A stretch of 64,000 nucleotides of DNA from Thiomonas sp. X19 (GTDB lineage Bacteria > Pseudomonadota > Gammaproteobacteria > Burkholderiales > Burkholderiaceae_C), in NCBI RefSeq assembly GCF_900089495.1, contig NZ_LT605203.1, positions 3,568,179-3,632,178 on the forward strand. Direction: 5' to 3'. Both the position numbers and the translations under genes were made by a program. A model generated the notes under the pieces. It ran no database searches. It saw nothing but the letters and a program-made list of their open reading frames with translations, and was not told the DNA's origin. Position 1 is the first letter of the stretch. The number at the start of each line of letters is the position of its first letter. This document shows positions 38,348-49,117 of the stretch, one piece after another.

Positions 38348-39139
38348 TCAGGGGCGAACAATGCCGCGCTTGCTGGCCGCGATGAAACCGAGCAATTGCG
38401 CCAGATCTTCGCGACTGCTGGCATGCGTTGCCTGCAACTCGGCCAGCGCGGCCACTGCCTGTTGCAGCGACAAACCCTGGCGATAGAGCTTGCGATACGC
38501 CTCGCGCAAAACGGCGATGCGCGCCACATCGAAGCCGCGTCGGCGCAGACCTTCGGCGTTAATGCCGTGAGGCGCCCCAGGGTTGCCTGCGAGCAGCACG
38601 AACGGTGGCACGTCCTGCGTGACGACGGAGCTGAGGCCGGTCATCACATGCGCACCGATTTGCACGAACTGATGCACCGCCGTATAGCCACCCAGGACGG
38701 CCCAGTCGCCGACATGCACATGCCCGGCCAGTTGTGCGCTATTGGCAAAGACGGTGTGGTTGCCAACCTGGCAGTCGTGCGCCAAGTGCACATAGGCCAT
38801 GACCCAGTTGTCGTCGCCCAAGCGGGTGACGCCTGCGTCCTGCGCCGTGCCCAGGTTCAGGGTGCAGTATTCGCGAATGGTGTTGCGGTCGCCGATATGC
38901 AACTCGGTCGGTTCGCCAGCGTACTTCTTGTCCTGGGGAATGCCGCCGAGCGAGCAGTAAGCGTGAATCTGGTTGTCACGGCCGATACGGGTGCGTCCTT
39001 GGACGCAGACATGCGGGCCGATCCCTGTGCCCGCGCCGATTTGGACTTCGGGGCCGATGACGCAAAAGGGCCCGATGCGAACGCTGGAATCGATCTGCGC
39101 CTTGCCGTCGACGATTGCCGTGGGATGAATCAAGCTCAA
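38348..39139 (-). CDS. lpxA: UDP-GlcNAc acyltransferase
   Basis: LpxA adds the first hydroxyacyl chain in lipid A synthesis. The 263-residue left-handed beta-helix has hexapeptide repeats ([28 protein letters not shown]). The active-site His is in [15 protein letters not shown], and [16 protein letters not shown] and [13 protein letters not shown] follow. The start is a TTG at 39137-39139, because no ATG precedes HPTAIV. It lies 10 bases after fabZ. Confidence 0.95.
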   Translation of the reverse strand: MSLIHPTAIVDGKAQIDSSVRIGPFCVIGPEVQIGAGTGIGPHVCVQGRTRIGRDNQIHAYCSLGGIPQDKKYAGEPTELHIGDRNTIREYCTLNLGTAQDAGVTRLGDDNWVMAYVHLAHDCQVGNHTVFANSAQLAGHVHVGDWAVLGGYTAVHQFVQIGAHVMTGLSSVVTQDVPPFVLLAGNPGAPHGINAEGLRRRGFDVARIAVLREAYRKLYRQGLSLQQAVAALAELQATHASSREDLAQLLGFIAASKRGIVRP

Positions 39140-39149
39140 GGCAGCCCCG

Positions 39150-39596
39150 TCAGTCGATCTGGCGTTCGGTACACATCAACTCAGCCTGCGCCACGATTTC
39201 GTCGTCAACCCGCGCCACGGCATCGAACTTGTAGATGCTGCGCATTTGACGAACCATCTCCACCTCGAGCATGAGCCTGTCCCCTGGCACGACCGGACGC
39301 TTGAAGCGGGCGCCGTCGATGCCCACCAGGTAGTACACCGAACTCTCCTCGGCACCCTGCTCCAGGGTACCGAAGGCAAGAATGCCAGCAGCCTGTGCCA
39401 GAGCCTCAAGGACGAGAACGCCCGGCATGATGGGTTTTTGCGGAAAATGTCCTGAGAAATAGGGCTCGTTGAACGAGACATTCTTGTAACCCAAAATGCG
39501 CTTGCCCTTTTCGAACTCCACCACCCGATCGATCAGCAAGAAGGGGTAGCGGTGAGGAAGAAGTTTCTGGATCTGGTTGATGTCAAAAACAATCAT
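39150..39596 (-). CDS. fabZ: 3-hydroxyacyl-ACP dehydratase
   Basis: The 148-residue hot-dog-fold enzyme dehydrates hydroxyacyl-ACP in fatty acid synthesis and competes with LpxA for substrate. Marks are [17 protein letters not shown] (catalytic His), [25 protein letters not shown] (catalytic Glu) and [17 protein letters not shown]. Its start overlaps the lpxD stop by 4 bases. Confidence 0.97.
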   Translation of the reverse strand: MIVFDINQIQKLLPHRYPFLLIDRVVEFEKGKRILGYKNVSFNEPYFSGHFPQKPIMPGVLVLEALAQAAGILAFGTLEQGAEESSVYYLVGIDGARFKRPVVPGDRLMLEVEMVRQMRSIYKFDAVARVDDEIVAQAELMCTERQID

Positions 39597-40678
39597 GGTT
39601 TGGTCGAGTCAGGGAGTGCCTGTGTTTCAAGTTTGTTTTCGAGTTGTCGCACTCGGCTGCGAAGTTGCGACAGATGCCGTAGCGCTGCCGCATTTTCTGA
39701 CCAGTTCTGGTGGGTATCCAGCGGGAAGGCTCCTGTGTAATGCCCCGGCTGACGCACGGAACGTGAGACCAGTGACATGCCGCCAATCACGACATGGTCC
39801 GCAATCTCCAGGTGCCCGGCAATGCCCACGCCGCCGCCGATGAAGCAGTAGGCGCCAATACGCGTGCTACCCGAAACGCCGACGCAACCAGCCAACGCGG
39901 TGTGGGGGCCGATTTGTACGTTGTGCGCGATTTGCACCAGATTGTCGATCTTGACGCCGTCGCCAATGCGGGTGTCGTCCAGCGCGCCACGGTCGATGGT
40001 CGTGTTGGCGCCGATCTCCACATCGTTGCCAATGCGCACGCTGCCGGTTTGCGGGATCTTGACGCCGGCGCCGTTTTCATCTCGGGCATAGCCAAAGCCG
40101 TCCGCCCCGATCACCGCGCCCGAATGCACGATGCAGCGCGCGCCCAAAGTGCAGCCCGCAAGCACCACCGCGCGCGGATGCAAGCGCGTACCTTGGCCAA
40201 TGATGGCGTTGCGACCAACAAAGCAACCCGCGCCGATATGGGCGGCATCATGGATCACTGCGCCGCGCTCGATCACGGCACATGGGCCAACCACAGCGGT
40301 TGGAGCCAGAGCGGCCCCCGCTTCAACCACGGCAGAGGCGTGAACTCCAGCCACTTCAGACTCAGCCTGCAACTCGGCAAACCACTGGGCAAGCCGGGCG
40401 TAATACAGGTACGGGTCTGGCGTCAGAATGGCTGCCTGGAAACGTTGCGCCTCGGCCTCCAGATCGGGCGGCATGACCATGCAACCGGCTTGCGTGGTGC
40501 TCAGCCACTCACGCTTGCTGCTGTGACTGAGGTAGGCGATGTCGGTTGCGCCGGCGCGCTCGATGGACGCGATGCGCAGAACCTGGTGCTGCGCATCACC
40601 CCGCAGGGTGCCGCCCAATGCGGCGACAATCTCGCCAACCCGCAGGCCCTTTGCGGCTCCCAGGGGCTGCTCGCTCAT
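39593..40678 (-). CDS. lpxD: UDP-3-O-(3-hydroxyacyl)glucosamine N-acyltransferase
   Basis: LpxD adds the third-step acyl chain in lipid A synthesis. The 361-residue protein has a uridine-binding N-domain (about 1-100), then many hexapeptide repeats of a beta-helix ([17 protein letters not shown]), the active-site region [18 protein letters not shown] (His), and a C-terminal helix ([16 protein letters not shown]). It follows the Skp-like gene by two bases. Confidence 0.97.
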   Translation of the reverse strand: MSEQPLGAAKGLRVGEIVAALGGTLRGDAQHQVLRIASIERAGATDIAYLSHSSKREWLSTTQAGCMVMPPDLEAEAQRFQAAILTPDPYLYYARLAQWFAELQAESEVAGVHASAVVEAGAALAPTAVVGPCAVIERGAVIHDAAHIGAGCFVGRNAIIGQGTRLHPRAVVLAGCTLGARCIVHSGAVIGADGFGYARDENGAGVKIPQTGSVRIGNDVEIGANTTIDRGALDDTRIGDGVKIDNLVQIAHNVQIGPHTALAGCVGVSGSTRIGAYCFIGGGVGIAGHLEIADHVVIGGMSLVSRSVRQPGHYTGAFPLDTHQNWSENAAALRHLSQLRSRVRQLENKLETQALPDSTKP

Positions 40679-40680
40679 GA

Positions 40681-41244
40681 TTACTTGCTGGAAGCATCCA
40701 AGGCCTTCAGGACCTTGTCGGTGATGTCAATGCGAGGGTTAACGTACACGGCATCCTGGAAAATGATGTCGTAGTTATCCTTCTCGGCAATTTCCTTCAC
40801 GACCTTGTTCGCCTTGTCGAGCACGATGGCCAGGGCGGCATTGCGCTTGGCGTTCAGGTCTTCGCCAAACTCGCGCTGCTTGCGCTGAAAGTCCCGGTTC
40901 ATGTCCGCCAGTTGTTGCTGGGAGTTGATGCGATCGCTATCCGACATCACCGGGCCATCTTTTTCAAGTTTCTGGTTCAGCGCCTTGATCTTGGCGGCCA
41001 TGTCCTGAAGTTCCTTGTCGCGTTTGGAAAACTCGGATTCGAGTTTTTGCTGCGCGGTTTTCGCCAAGGTTGAATCTTTCAGAATACGTTCGGTATTGAT
41101 GAAACCGATTTTTCCAGTCGCCCCTGTTGCTGCCACGGGCTTGGCCGGCGCTGACTGAGCGTTGGCGGGCATGCTGGCAAAGAGCGTTGCCGCGCAAAAA
41201 CTGGCAACAATGGTGTAACGAGTCAGGCAAGTCATCGACATCAT
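40681..41244 (-). CDS. skp: OmpH/Skp-like periplasmic chaperone
   Basis: Skp carries unfolded outer-membrane proteins to BamA. The 187-residue protein has a signal peptide ([23 protein letters not shown]), then [29 protein letters not shown], long charged helices (about 70-150) and a C-terminal [28 protein letters not shown]. ATGs at 41244, 41241 and 41235 are all possible; none has a strong ribosome binding site. It lies 17 bases after bamA. Confidence 0.93.
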   Translation of the reverse strand: MMSMTCLTRYTIVASFCAATLFASMPANAQSAPAKPVAATGATGKIGFINTERILKDSTLAKTAQQKLESEFSKRDKELQDMAAKIKALNQKLEKDGPVMSDSDRINSQQQLADMNRDFQRKQREFGEDLNAKRNAALAIVLDKANKVVKEIAEKDNYDIIFQDAVYVNPRIDITDKVLKALDASSK

Positions 41245-41261
41245 GGTGTTTGGGATGGTGA

Positions 41262-43547
41262 TCAGAAGGCGGTACCGACAGTGAACTGGAAGGCTTGCAG
41301 CTTGTCGCTGGGCTGCGAACGAATGGGCTTGGCAATGCTGAACTTCAGGGGGCCGATTGGGGAGATCCACGATACCGCCACACCGACTGAAGCGCGCATA
41401 TCCGACAAGCTGACCTTTTGATTCTCACCCCAGACATAGCCGCTGTCGAGGAAGGTCGACATGCGCAGGCTCTTGTCCGCGCCCGTTCCCGGGAATGGGA
41501 ACTGGTATTCAAAATCAGCCACGAGCAGTTTGGCCCCCCCAAGTGCATTGCCTTGCGCATCTTGCGGACCCAAGGAGCTTTGCTGGAAGCCGCGTACGGT
41601 GCCGATGCCACCGGCATACAGATTCTTGAAAATGGGAAGAGGTCTGCCATTCAAGCCATGGGCATAGCCCACCAGCCCGTTGAATGCCAGGTTGGTCTGC
41701 CGGGTGACCGGCAAGAACTGCTGGAATTGATAGGTTGAGCGAACGTAGCGCAAGCTGCTGAATGGGCTGTACTCCACGCTCAGACGCTGGTAGCGCCCAT
41801 CGGTGGGAACCAGCGCGCTGTTGCGGCTGTCTCGTTGCCAGCCGATGGTCAGAGGAATGCCGGAGGAGGTTTTGCCGAACTGGTTGACGTAGGCGATATA
41901 GGAGGCCGGCGCGCCCGGTGCCAGATCGAGGGTGTATTGCTCGAAGCCAGCACCGAAGAACACACGATCGAGTTCGGTGAAGGGCACGCCGAACTGGACA
42001 TTGAAACCCGGCGTCGTGATCGTGTAGTTGTTGCCCTGACTGGAATAAGGCCGGATGGTGCGATAGTAGGCGTTGACCGTGCGGCTGATCCCGTCTTGGG
42101 TGAAATACGGGTTGGTACTGGACACCGACAAGGTTCGGTAATAGCTGGACGTGTTGAAGTCGACGCTCAGGTTGTTACCGCTACCAAAAATATTGTCTTG
42201 GCTCACCGAAGCGTTGAATGAGATGCGGTTGGCGCTGGAAAACCCGACGCCCAAGCCCAACATGCCGGTGGGTTTTTCGGTGACATGCATGTCCAAGTCG
42301 GCTTGGTCGCTGGTGCCAGGAACCTCGCGGGTACCGAGTGTTGCATCCTTGAAGTAGCCCAGACGATCGACGCGGTCGCGCGATAGCTTGATGCGGTCGA
42401 CGTCATACCAGGCGTCCTCGAATTGACGGAATTCGCGGCGGATGACTTCGTCGCGGGTCCGGGTGTTGCCGGAGATGTCGATGCGACGGACGTAGATTCG
42501 CTTGCCCGGATCGGCATCGATGGTGAAGAAGACCTCGTGCGTTTCACGATTGATCTCGGGCTTGGGCTCGACACGGGCGAAGGCATAACCATAGACGCCG
42601 AATTTCTCGACGATGGATTTGACGCTTTCATTGAGCAGCTTGGCACTGTAGATATCGCCCGGCTTGAGCCTCACCAGCGCTCGGAACTCATCGGCCAGAC
42701 CGAGATAGTTGCCTTCAAGCTTGTAGCCTGAAACCGAGTACTTCACTCCCTCGTGAATGTTGACGGTGATGAATATGCTGTTCTTGTCGGGTGACAGTGC
42801 CACCTGGGTCGACTCGATGCGGAAATCGAGATAACCGCGATCGAGGTAATACGAGCGCAAGGTTTCGAGGTCGGCGTTGAGTTTGGCACGCGAGTACTGG
42901 TCGGACTTGGTGTACCAGCTCAGCCAGCCGGGGGTGGAGAGCGAGAAAAGGTCGCGCAGATCGCTTTCGCTATAGACCTTGTTGCCGACGATGTGGATGG
43001 CACGAATCTTGGCGATCTCACCCTCGGTGACATTGAACAGCACATTGACGCGGTTGCGCTCCAGCGGCGTCACGGTGGTGGTGACCTCTGCCGCGTAGTA
43101 GCCCTTCGCCAGATATTGCTGCTTGAGTTCCTGCACCGCCTTGTCGACCAAGGCCTGGTCGAAAGGACGGGCCTCGCCAAGCCCCACCTGGCTGAGCGCC
43201 TCGGTCAAGGTTTTTTTCGGAAACTCCTTGGTACCGACGAACTCGACACTGGCGATCACCGGACGTTCTTCCACGATGATGGTGACCACATCGTTGTCGG
43301 TGCGGACGCGCACATCCTTGAACAGCCCGGTGGCGAACAGAGCCCGAATGGCGGCAGCGCCGTTCTCCGGGGTGTAGGTGTCGCCCACGCGAAAGGGCAA
43401 GTAGCTGAAGACGGTCCCTGGTTCGGTTCTTTGAAGGCCATCGACGCGGATGTCCTTGATGACGAATGTGTCGGCGGCGTAGGCCTGGGCACAGGCCACA
43501 GCCAACACGGCCACGGCAGTACCCTGCAATGCGTGACGGAACCTCAA
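41262..43547 (-). CDS. bamA: Outer-membrane assembly factor BamA
   Basis: BamA folds and inserts outer-membrane beta-barrels. The 761-residue protein has a signal peptide (ALQGTAVAVLAVACAQAYA), then five POTRA domains (about 25-420; FVIKDIRVDGLQRTEPGTVFSYLP starts POTRA 1) and a C-terminal beta-barrel ending in Phe (QAFQFTVGTAF). The conserved lid motif is seen as GGIGTVRGFQQSSLGP. The start codon is TTG at 43545-43547, with GAGG upstream; no nearby ATG fits the signal peptide. It lies between rseP and skp, as expected. Confidence 0.97.
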   Translation of the reverse strand: MRFRHALQGTAVAVLAVACAQAYAADTFVIKDIRVDGLQRTEPGTVFSYLPFRVGDTYTPENGAAAIRALFATGLFKDVRVRTDNDVVTIIVEERPVIASVEFVGTKEFPKKTLTEALSQVGLGEARPFDQALVDKAVQELKQQYLAKGYYAAEVTTTVTPLERNRVNVLFNVTEGEIAKIRAIHIVGNKVYSESDLRDLFSLSTPGWLSWYTKSDQYSRAKLNADLETLRSYYLDRGYLDFRIESTQVALSPDKNSIFITVNIHEGVKYSVSGYKLEGNYLGLADEFRALVRLKPGDIYSAKLLNESVKSIVEKFGVYGYAFARVEPKPEINRETHEVFFTIDADPGKRIYVRRIDISGNTRTRDEVIRREFRQFEDAWYDVDRIKLSRDRVDRLGYFKDATLGTREVPGTSDQADLDMHVTEKPTGMLGLGVGFSSANRISFNASVSQDNIFGSGNNLSVDFNTSSYYRTLSVSSTNPYFTQDGISRTVNAYYRTIRPYSSQGNNYTITTPGFNVQFGVPFTELDRVFFGAGFEQYTLDLAPGAPASYIAYVNQFGKTSSGIPLTIGWQRDSRNSALVPTDGRYQRLSVEYSPFSSLRYVRSTYQFQQFLPVTRQTNLAFNGLVGYAHGLNGRPLPIFKNLYAGGIGTVRGFQQSSLGPQDAQGNALGGAKLLVADFEYQFPFPGTGADKSLRMSTFLDSGYVWGENQKVSLSDMRASVGVAVSWISPIGPLKFSIAKPIRSQPSDKLQAFQFTVGTAF

Positions 43548-43566
43548 ATTAACCTCGGAGTTGGGA

Positions 43567-44925
43567 TCAATGCATGGGCCCGATCAACCGGGCGAAGTCG
43601 TTGTAGAGCGCAATGGTCATCATCAGTGCAATGATGACAAGGCCGCCTTGCTGCAGCCTTTCCTGCAAACGCTGGGGAATACTGCGACGCGTAAAACCTT
43701 CGATCGCATAATACAAGAGATGCCCCCCATCCAAGACGGGTAGCGGCAGCAGATTCAACACACCCAGACTCACGCTGATGATGGCCAGAAAGCTGATGTA
43801 GGACAACCAGCCGAGTTCGGCACTGCGGCCAGCGTAGTCCGCAATGGTCACGGGTCCACTCAGATTGCTGAGGGATGCCTGGCCGATGACCATTTTCCCC
43901 AGCGTCTTGAGCGTGAGCGCGCTCAATTCCCAAGTGCGTGAGAAGCCCTGGACCACGGCACCCAGGGGTCCATTCTTGACCACCACGGTTGGAATTTCAC
44001 CGCCCAGCATGGCCCCAATGCGCCAGACCCGTTGGCCATTCGACGCCAGATGCTGAACTTGGGGACGGATGGTCAAGGCGACGTTTTGTTGCCCGCGCTT
44101 CACCAGCAACTGCAGGGGCTTTCCAGCGCTGGCCTGGATGGCCTTGAGCAAGGCTTCAGCCCCACTGATGGCTTTGCCATCCACCTGCGTCACGACATCG
44201 CCGGCGCGCATGCCGGCCTTCTCGGCGGGGTCACCGGCGATGGTTTCACGAATCAATGCCGGCGGGCTTTTCAGTCGCAAGCCCCAGGTGGCGAGAAAGT
44301 CGGGCTGACTGGCTTTGTCCTCGGCGCCGGCAAAATGCAAGGTGACGTTCGAGGTGGCACCGTCAGCCGCCCTGAGCTGCATGCTCACGGTTTTCCCGTC
44401 CATGGCCGCAGTGAGCAATTGCAACTGCAGATCGGACCAGGACTGCACGGTCTGGGTACTGCCGTCGGCCGTGATGGCAACAACCTGATCGCCTGCGCGC
44501 ACCCCGGCAACTGCCGCCGGACTGCCAGCAGCAGGGTCGCCCAAGAGGGCAACAGGCTGACGCACGCCGACGAATGCAACCACCGCAAACAGCGCCACCG
44601 CCAGCAGCAGATTGGCAGCAGGGCCCGCCGCCACGATGGCGGCGCGTTTGAACAGAGACTGGCGGTTGAAGGCGCGCGGCACATCGGCGGCAGGGACATC
44701 GCCTTCGCGTTCATCGACCATGCGCACGAAGCCACCCAACGGAATGGCGGCGATGACGAATTCAGTCTGGTCGGGTCCACGCTTCCACTTCAACAACGGC
44801 TTGCCAAAGCCAATGGAAAAGCGCAGCACCTTCACCCCGGCAGCCACCGCCACGCGGTAATGCCCATACTCATGAATCGCGATGAGCAGGCCGAGAGCGA
44901 AAAGAAAGGCAAGCACAGTGACCAT
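43567..44925 (-). CDS. rseP: Site-2 intramembrane metalloprotease RseP
   Basis: RseP cuts anti-sigma factors in the membrane to release envelope-stress sigma-E. The 452-residue protein starts MVTVLAFLFALGLLIAIHEYGHYRVA; HEYGH is the zinc motif. Two PDZ domains (about 110-290: LLGDPAAGSPAAVAGVRAGDQV and GDPAEKAGMRAGDVVTQVDGK) precede the second metal ligand in LNLLPLPVLDGGHLLYYAIE. The longer frame to 44964 lacks homology. It is located between dxr and bamA. Confidence 0.96.
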   Translation of the reverse strand: MVTVLAFLFALGLLIAIHEYGHYRVAVAAGVKVLRFSIGFGKPLLKWKRGPDQTEFVIAAIPLGGFVRMVDEREGDVPAADVPRAFNRQSLFKRAAIVAAGPAANLLLAVALFAVVAFVGVRQPVALLGDPAAGSPAAVAGVRAGDQVVAITADGSTQTVQSWSDLQLQLLTAAMDGKTVSMQLRAADGATSNVTLHFAGAEDKASQPDFLATWGLRLKSPPALIRETIAGDPAEKAGMRAGDVVTQVDGKAISGAEALLKAIQASAGKPLQLLVKRGQQNVALTIRPQVQHLASNGQRVWRIGAMLGGEIPTVVVKNGPLGAVVQGFSRTWELSALTLKTLGKMVIGQASLSNLSGPVTIADYAGRSAELGWLSYISFLAIISVSLGVLNLLPLPVLDGGHLLYYAIEGFTRRSIPQRLQERLQQGGLVIIALMMTIALYNDFARLIGPMH

Positions 44926-44982
44926 CCGATACTCCTCAGGGCAACGCGCGACTTGCGGTGCCAACGTGGATTGTGCCTCGCT

Positions 44983-46158
44983 TCAAGGAACCAGGGTGTT
45001 GATACGGGACTGAGCCTGCTGGCGTGCCTGCTGGTCGAGTTCCAGCAGGCCGTCAAGGTTGCGCACAGCGTTGAGATTGACGTCGTTCAGTGTGTCGGCG
45101 TTCACGCGATGAATATCGGTGAAGCGCATCCGCCCCTGAAGGAAAGCCTCGACCGCCGTTTCGTTGGCGGCGTTGAGCACGGCACAGGCTCCCATGGGCA
45201 TGGAGAGGGCGGCGTAGGCCAGTTGCAAACCGGGAAAACGCTGGGGGTCCGGCAATTCGAAATCAAGACGGCCGATGCGCGCCAAGTCCAGCCAGGATGC
45301 ACCAGAAGTCATGCGCTGCGGGTAGGACAAACCGTAGGCGATCGGAGTGCGCATATCGGGCATGCCGAGTTGCGCCACAACCGAGCCGTCGTGATAGCCA
45401 ACCATGGAATGCACGATGCTTTGGGGATGGATCAGCACCTGGATTTGCGCTGGCTGCATGCCGAACAAGTGATGCGCTTCGATGACTTCGAGCGCCTTGT
45501 TCATCATGGTGGCGGAATCCACCGAGATTTTTCGCCCCATGCTCCAGTTCGGGTGGGCGCAGGCTTGATCGGGGGTGATGTCGCGCAGCGTCGATGTGTC
45601 GGCCTGGCGGAAAGGTCCGCCGGATGCCGTGAGCGTGATGTCGCGCACGCTGCTCCGCCAGTGACTGCGCTCATCCGGCAGGCTTTGCAGAATGGCGCTG
45701 TGCTCGCTGTCGATGGGAATGAGCAGCCCACCACCTTGCTGCATGGCCTGCATGAAAAGCTCACCCGCCACCACCAGCGACTCCTTGTTGGCCAGCAACA
45801 CGCGTTTGCCGGCACGCGCGGCGGCAATGCTCGAGGCAAGCCCCGCAGCCCCGACGATCGCAGCCATCACGATATCGGTCTCGACCGCTTGCGCGACTTG
45901 CACATGGGCCGCGTCGCCTTGCAGAACTTCGGTCTTGCTGCCATGAGACCGAAGGGCCGTTTGCAGGCGTTGGGCCGCTGCAGCATCGCTCAGCACGGCC
46001 AGGCGCGGGGCAAAACGCAGGCATTGCGCCAACAGCAGATCGTCACGCCTTTGAGCACCCAGCGCGTACACCTCGAAGGCTTCAGAGTGCAGGGCCAGCA
46101 CCTCCAGCGTGCTTTGGCCGATGGAGCCGGTGGAGCCGAGAATCGCGACGCGTTTCAT
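44983..46158 (-). CDS. dxr: 1-deoxy-D-xylulose 5-phosphate reductoisomerase
   Basis: Dxr makes methylerythritol phosphate in isoprenoid synthesis. The 391-residue protein has the NADPH motif RVAILGSTGSIGQSTLEVL at the start, then VLLANKESLVVAGELF, PIDSEHSAILQSL, ASGGPFRQ, SMGRKISVDSATMMNKALEVIEAHHLF and metal/substrate residues. It overlaps the cdsA stop by 4 bases. Confidence 0.97.
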   Translation of the reverse strand: MKRVAILGSTGSIGQSTLEVLALHSEAFEVYALGAQRRDDLLLAQCLRFAPRLAVLSDAAAAQRLQTALRSHGSKTEVLQGDAAHVQVAQAVETDIVMAAIVGAAGLASSIAAARAGKRVLLANKESLVVAGELFMQAMQQGGGLLIPIDSEHSAILQSLPDERSHWRSSVRDITLTASGGPFRQADTSTLRDITPDQACAHPNWSMGRKISVDSATMMNKALEVIEAHHLFGMQPAQIQVLIHPQSIVHSMVGYHDGSVVAQLGMPDMRTPIAYGLSYPQRMTSGASWLDLARIGRLDFELPDPQRFPGLQLAYAALSMPMGACAVLNAANETAVEAFLQGRMRFTDIHRVNADTLNDVNLNAVRNLDGLLELDQQARQQAQSRINTLVP

Positions 46159-46991
46159 GCCATGAATAGCAGCGCAATGGGCAACAGGGGCAGGAGTGCA
46201 TCGACCCGGTCGAGCACGCCGCCATGGCCGGGAAGCAGGCCGCTGCTGTCTTTCACGCCAGCATGGCGTTTGAGCAAGGATTCAAACAGATCACCCATGA
46301 TGCTGAGGGTGACCAACAAAACGGCGCTGACCAGCATCGCAGGCATGCCATACGTTTGATCGATGCGCGCAAGCAAAGTGCCCGACAGGCCGGGTAGCGC
46401 ACTGCACACCCAGGCATAAACCAGGACCGCCAGCAAGGCGGCGTAGGCCCCGGCCCAGGTCTTGCCCGGGCTGATGCGCGGCGCAAGCTTGCTGCGACCG
46501 AAAGCGCGGCCGCCGAAATAGGCAGCGATATCTGCCACCCAGGCGATGCCGAGCAGGGACAAGAGAAAGCCTGGGCCGGACTCACGGGCCAGCAGCAAGG
46601 CCAGCCATGCGGCAAACATCACGATAAAACCCAGCACCGCGAGAACGGCAGGCACGGCAAGAAACCGAGGCAGGTTCGCGCGCGGCAGACAAAAAGCGAG
46701 CAGAGCGATCCAGGCAAGGGCCGCTGCCATCAGGATCGGACGAAGATTGGCGATGGAACCAGCACCTCCAGCTTGCATCAGCAACAGCAGGGCCGCCGCC
46801 GTTGCCAACCAAAGCACGGCCCATACCACTGCCGCCATGGATTTGAAACCTGCCAGTCGCGCCCACTCCCACATGGCAGCGCTGGAAAAAAGGGCCATGA
46901 CCAGGGCGAAGACCGAGAGTGACGCGAGGAAGAGCGTGGGAAGCAGCAGCGCCAGCAGGACGACTGCAGTGATGATGCGCGTGCGCAGCAT
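46155..46991 (-). CDS. cdsA: Phosphatidate cytidylyltransferase
   Basis: CdsA makes CDP-diacylglycerol. The 278-residue multi-pass membrane protein begins MLRTRIITAVVLLALLLP. It has about eight hydrophobic segments and the signature FGRSKLAPRISPGKTWAGAYAAL followed by MGDLFESLLKRHAGVKDSSGLLPGHGGVLDRVDALL. The start ATG 46989-46991 was chosen; the longer frame to 47324 is an overlap with uppS. The sequence is rich in Ala and Leu. Confidence 0.95.
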   Translation of the reverse strand: MLRTRIITAVVLLALLLPTLFLASLSVFALVMALFSSAAMWEWARLAGFKSMAAVVWAVLWLATAAALLLLMQAGGAGSIANLRPILMAAALAWIALLAFCLPRANLPRFLAVPAVLAVLGFIVMFAAWLALLLARESGPGFLLSLLGIAWVADIAAYFGGRAFGRSKLAPRISPGKTWAGAYAALLAVLVYAWVCSALPGLSGTLLARIDQTYGMPAMLVSAVLLVTLSIMGDLFESLLKRHAGVKDSSGLLPGHGGVLDRVDALLPLLPIALLFMA

Positions 46992-47010
46992 GGAAGCTTG
47001 TGGACGCGCA

Positions 47011-47757
47011 TCAGGCCACGCGCAGGCCAGGGGCCTGTGCATGCACCGTGCCGAAGCGCCGTTCGCGTTGCGCGTAATCGGCAATGGCGAGTGCCAGCGA
47101 TTTTTCGTCGAAATCGGGCCAGAGAATGTCGGTGAAATAGAACTCGGTGTAAGCAATTTGCCAAAGCAAGAAGTTACTGATGCGCCGCTCACCGCCGGTG
47201 CGAATGAGCAGGTCGGGTGCTGGCACATCGGCGAGGCACAGATGCTGCGCCAATGACTCCTCGCTGATGGGTTCGCCGCTGGCCTGCAGCGCCTGCATCG
47301 CCTGCACCAGATCCCAGCGGCCACCGTAGTTGATCGCCACGTTGAGCACGAGACGCGTGTTTCCAGCGGACAGGTCTTCGGCTTGCTGCATCAACTCACG
47401 CATCGGCGTGTCGAACGCGCTGCGCTCGCCGACAAAACGCAGGCGCACGCCCTGTGCTGCCAACTCGCGGGTTTCGCGGCGCAACGCCTGCACGAAAAGA
47501 TCCATCAGCGCCGAGACCTCATCGGCAGGACGATTCCAGTTCTCGGACGAAAAGGCAAAGACCGTGAGAAAAGGCACTCCCTGCGCGATACAGCCGCGCA
47601 CCACGCTCTTCAGGGCATCGACCCCATATTTGTGCCCTGCCGTACGCGGCAGCAAGCGGCGTTGCGCCCAGCGCCCGTTGCCGTCCATCACCACGGCGAT
47701 ATGGCGCAAACCTGGGGGGGCTTGCTCGACTTGTTGCGGGACTTGCTTCGACGCCAC
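47011..47757 (-). CDS. uppS: Undecaprenyl diphosphate synthase
   Basis: UppS builds the C55 lipid carrier for peptidoglycan and lipopolysaccharide. The 248-residue protein shows HIAVVMDGNGRWAQRRLLPRTAGHKYGVDALK, TVFAFSSENWNRPADEV, VAINYGGRWDLVQA and LIRTGGERRISNFLLWQIAYTEFYFTDILWPDF, all catalytic blocks of this family. The start is a GTG at 47755-47757, 27 bases after frr. Confidence 0.97.
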   Translation of the reverse strand: MASKQVPQQVEQAPPGLRHIAVVMDGNGRWAQRRLLPRTAGHKYGVDALKSVVRGCIAQGVPFLTVFAFSSENWNRPADEVSALMDLFVQALRRETRELAAQGVRLRFVGERSAFDTPMRELMQQAEDLSAGNTRLVLNVAINYGGRWDLVQAMQALQASGEPISEESLAQHLCLADVPAPDLLIRTGGERRISNFLLWQIAYTEFYFTDILWPDFDEKSLALAIADYAQRERRFGTVHAQAPGLRVA

Positions 47758-47784
47758 TATCGCTCCTTGCTGGCTGCACCTGAG

Positions 47785-48345
47785 TCAGACTGCCAGAATT
47801 TCCGCTTCCTTCTGGGCGAGAAGTTTGTCGACTTCCACGATGAAACGATCGGTCATTTTCTGGATATCGTCCTGGGAACGGCGTTCATCATCCTCGGAGG
47901 CCTCTTTGGCTTTGACCAGATCTTTGAGCTGCTGGTTCGCATCGCGGCGCAAATTGCGCACCGCAACCTTGGCGCCTTCAGCCTCGTGCCTGATGACCTT
48001 GACCAGGTCACGTCTGCGCTCCTCGGTCAGCGCCGGCATGGGCACGCGAATCACGTCGCCCTGGCTCTGCGGGTTGAGGCCCAGGTCCGAATCGCGGATG
48101 GCTTTTTCCACCGCCTGGGCCAGCTTCTTCTCCCAGGGTTGCACGCTGATGGTGCGGGCGTCCAGCAGGTTGATATTGGCCACCTGATTGATGGGCATCA
48201 TGGCGCCGTAATAGTCCACCATCACATGGTCGAGCAGGCCAGTGTGGGCGCGGCCGGTACGCACCTTGGCCAGATCGGATTTGAGCGCATCGATGGACTT
48301 GAGCATCTTCTGCTCGGTGTTTTTCTTGATGTCAGCGATCGTCAT
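47785..48345 (-). CDS. frr: Ribosome recycling factor
   Basis: RRF splits post-termination ribosomes with EF-G. The 186-residue protein is standard: [62 protein letters not shown] and [33 protein letters not shown]. It lies 24 bases after pyrH. Confidence 0.98.
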   Translation of the reverse strand: MTIADIKKNTEQKMLKSIDALKSDLAKVRTGRAHTGLLDHVMVDYYGAMMPINQVANINLLDARTISVQPWEKKLAQAVEKAIRDSDLGLNPQSQGDVIRVPMPALTEERRRDLVKVIRHEAEGAKVAVRNLRRDANQQLKDLVKAKEASEDDERRSQDDIQKMTDRFIVEVDKLLAQKEAEILAV

Positions 48346-48369
48346 GATGATTCTGAGCTTGTGAGAAAT

Positions 48370-49080
48370 TCAAAGATGCACCAGGGTGCCTTCCGACTCC
48401 CCCTGCACCACGCGCAGCAGCGCGCCGGGTTTGAGAATACTGAAGACGCGGATGGGCAGGCCCTGGTCGCGGCAGAGGGCAAAAGCTGTTGCATCCATGA
48501 CCTGAAGGCGCTTGATGATGGCCTCGTCGAAGCTGATGCTGGGGTAACGCGTCGCCGTTGGATCCTTGGCCGGATCTGCAGTGTAGATGCCGTCCACCTT
48601 GGTGGCTTTGAGCATGACTTCGGCGCCGATTTCCGCCGCTCTCAGCGCTGCGGCCGTGTCCGTGGTGAAAAACGGATTGCCGGTTCCGCCGGCGAAAATC
48701 ACCGACTTGCCTTCTTCCAGATATTGCAAGGCTTTGGGCCGCACGTAGGACTCGACCACTTGGTCGATGCTGATGGCGGACATGACGCGCGCCACCAGTC
48801 CGGCATGGCGCATGGCATCGGCCAAGGCAAGCGAGTTCATCACGGTCGCGAGCATGCCCATGTAATCGGCCGTGGCGCGGTCCATGCCGACGGCGCCCCC
48901 CGCCACCCCGCGGAAGATGTTGCCACCACCGATGACGATGGCAATCTGCACGCCGCTGCGCGTGACCTGGGCGATGTCTTCCACCATCTTCACGATGGTG
49001 GCGCGGTTGATGCCGTAAGCATCGTCGCCCATGAGGGCTTCGCCGGAGAGTTTGAGCAAAACCCGCTTGTAGCCACTCAT
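48370..49080 (-). CDS. pyrH: UMP kinase
   Basis: PyrH phosphorylates UMP to UDP. The 236-residue hexameric kinase starts [19 protein letters not shown], with [55 protein letters not shown] and [23 protein letters not shown]. The start ATG 49078-49080 was chosen over in-frame starts further upstream (to 49215) that have no homology. It lies 37 bases after tsf. Confidence 0.97.
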   Translation of the reverse strand: MSGYKRVLLKLSGEALMGDDAYGINRATIVKMVEDIAQVTRSGVQIAIVIGGGNIFRGVAGGAVGMDRATADYMGMLATVMNSLALADAMRHAGLVARVMSAISIDQVVESYVRPKALQYLEEGKSVIFAGGTGNPFFTTDTAAALRAAEIGAEVMLKATKVDGIYTADPAKDPTATRYPSISFDEAIIKRLQVMDATAFALCRDQGLPIRVFSILKPGALLRVVQGESEGTLVHL

Positions 49081-49117
49081 GCGTGATGCCTCGCTTGCAG
49101 GAAGGTTGATCGAATGC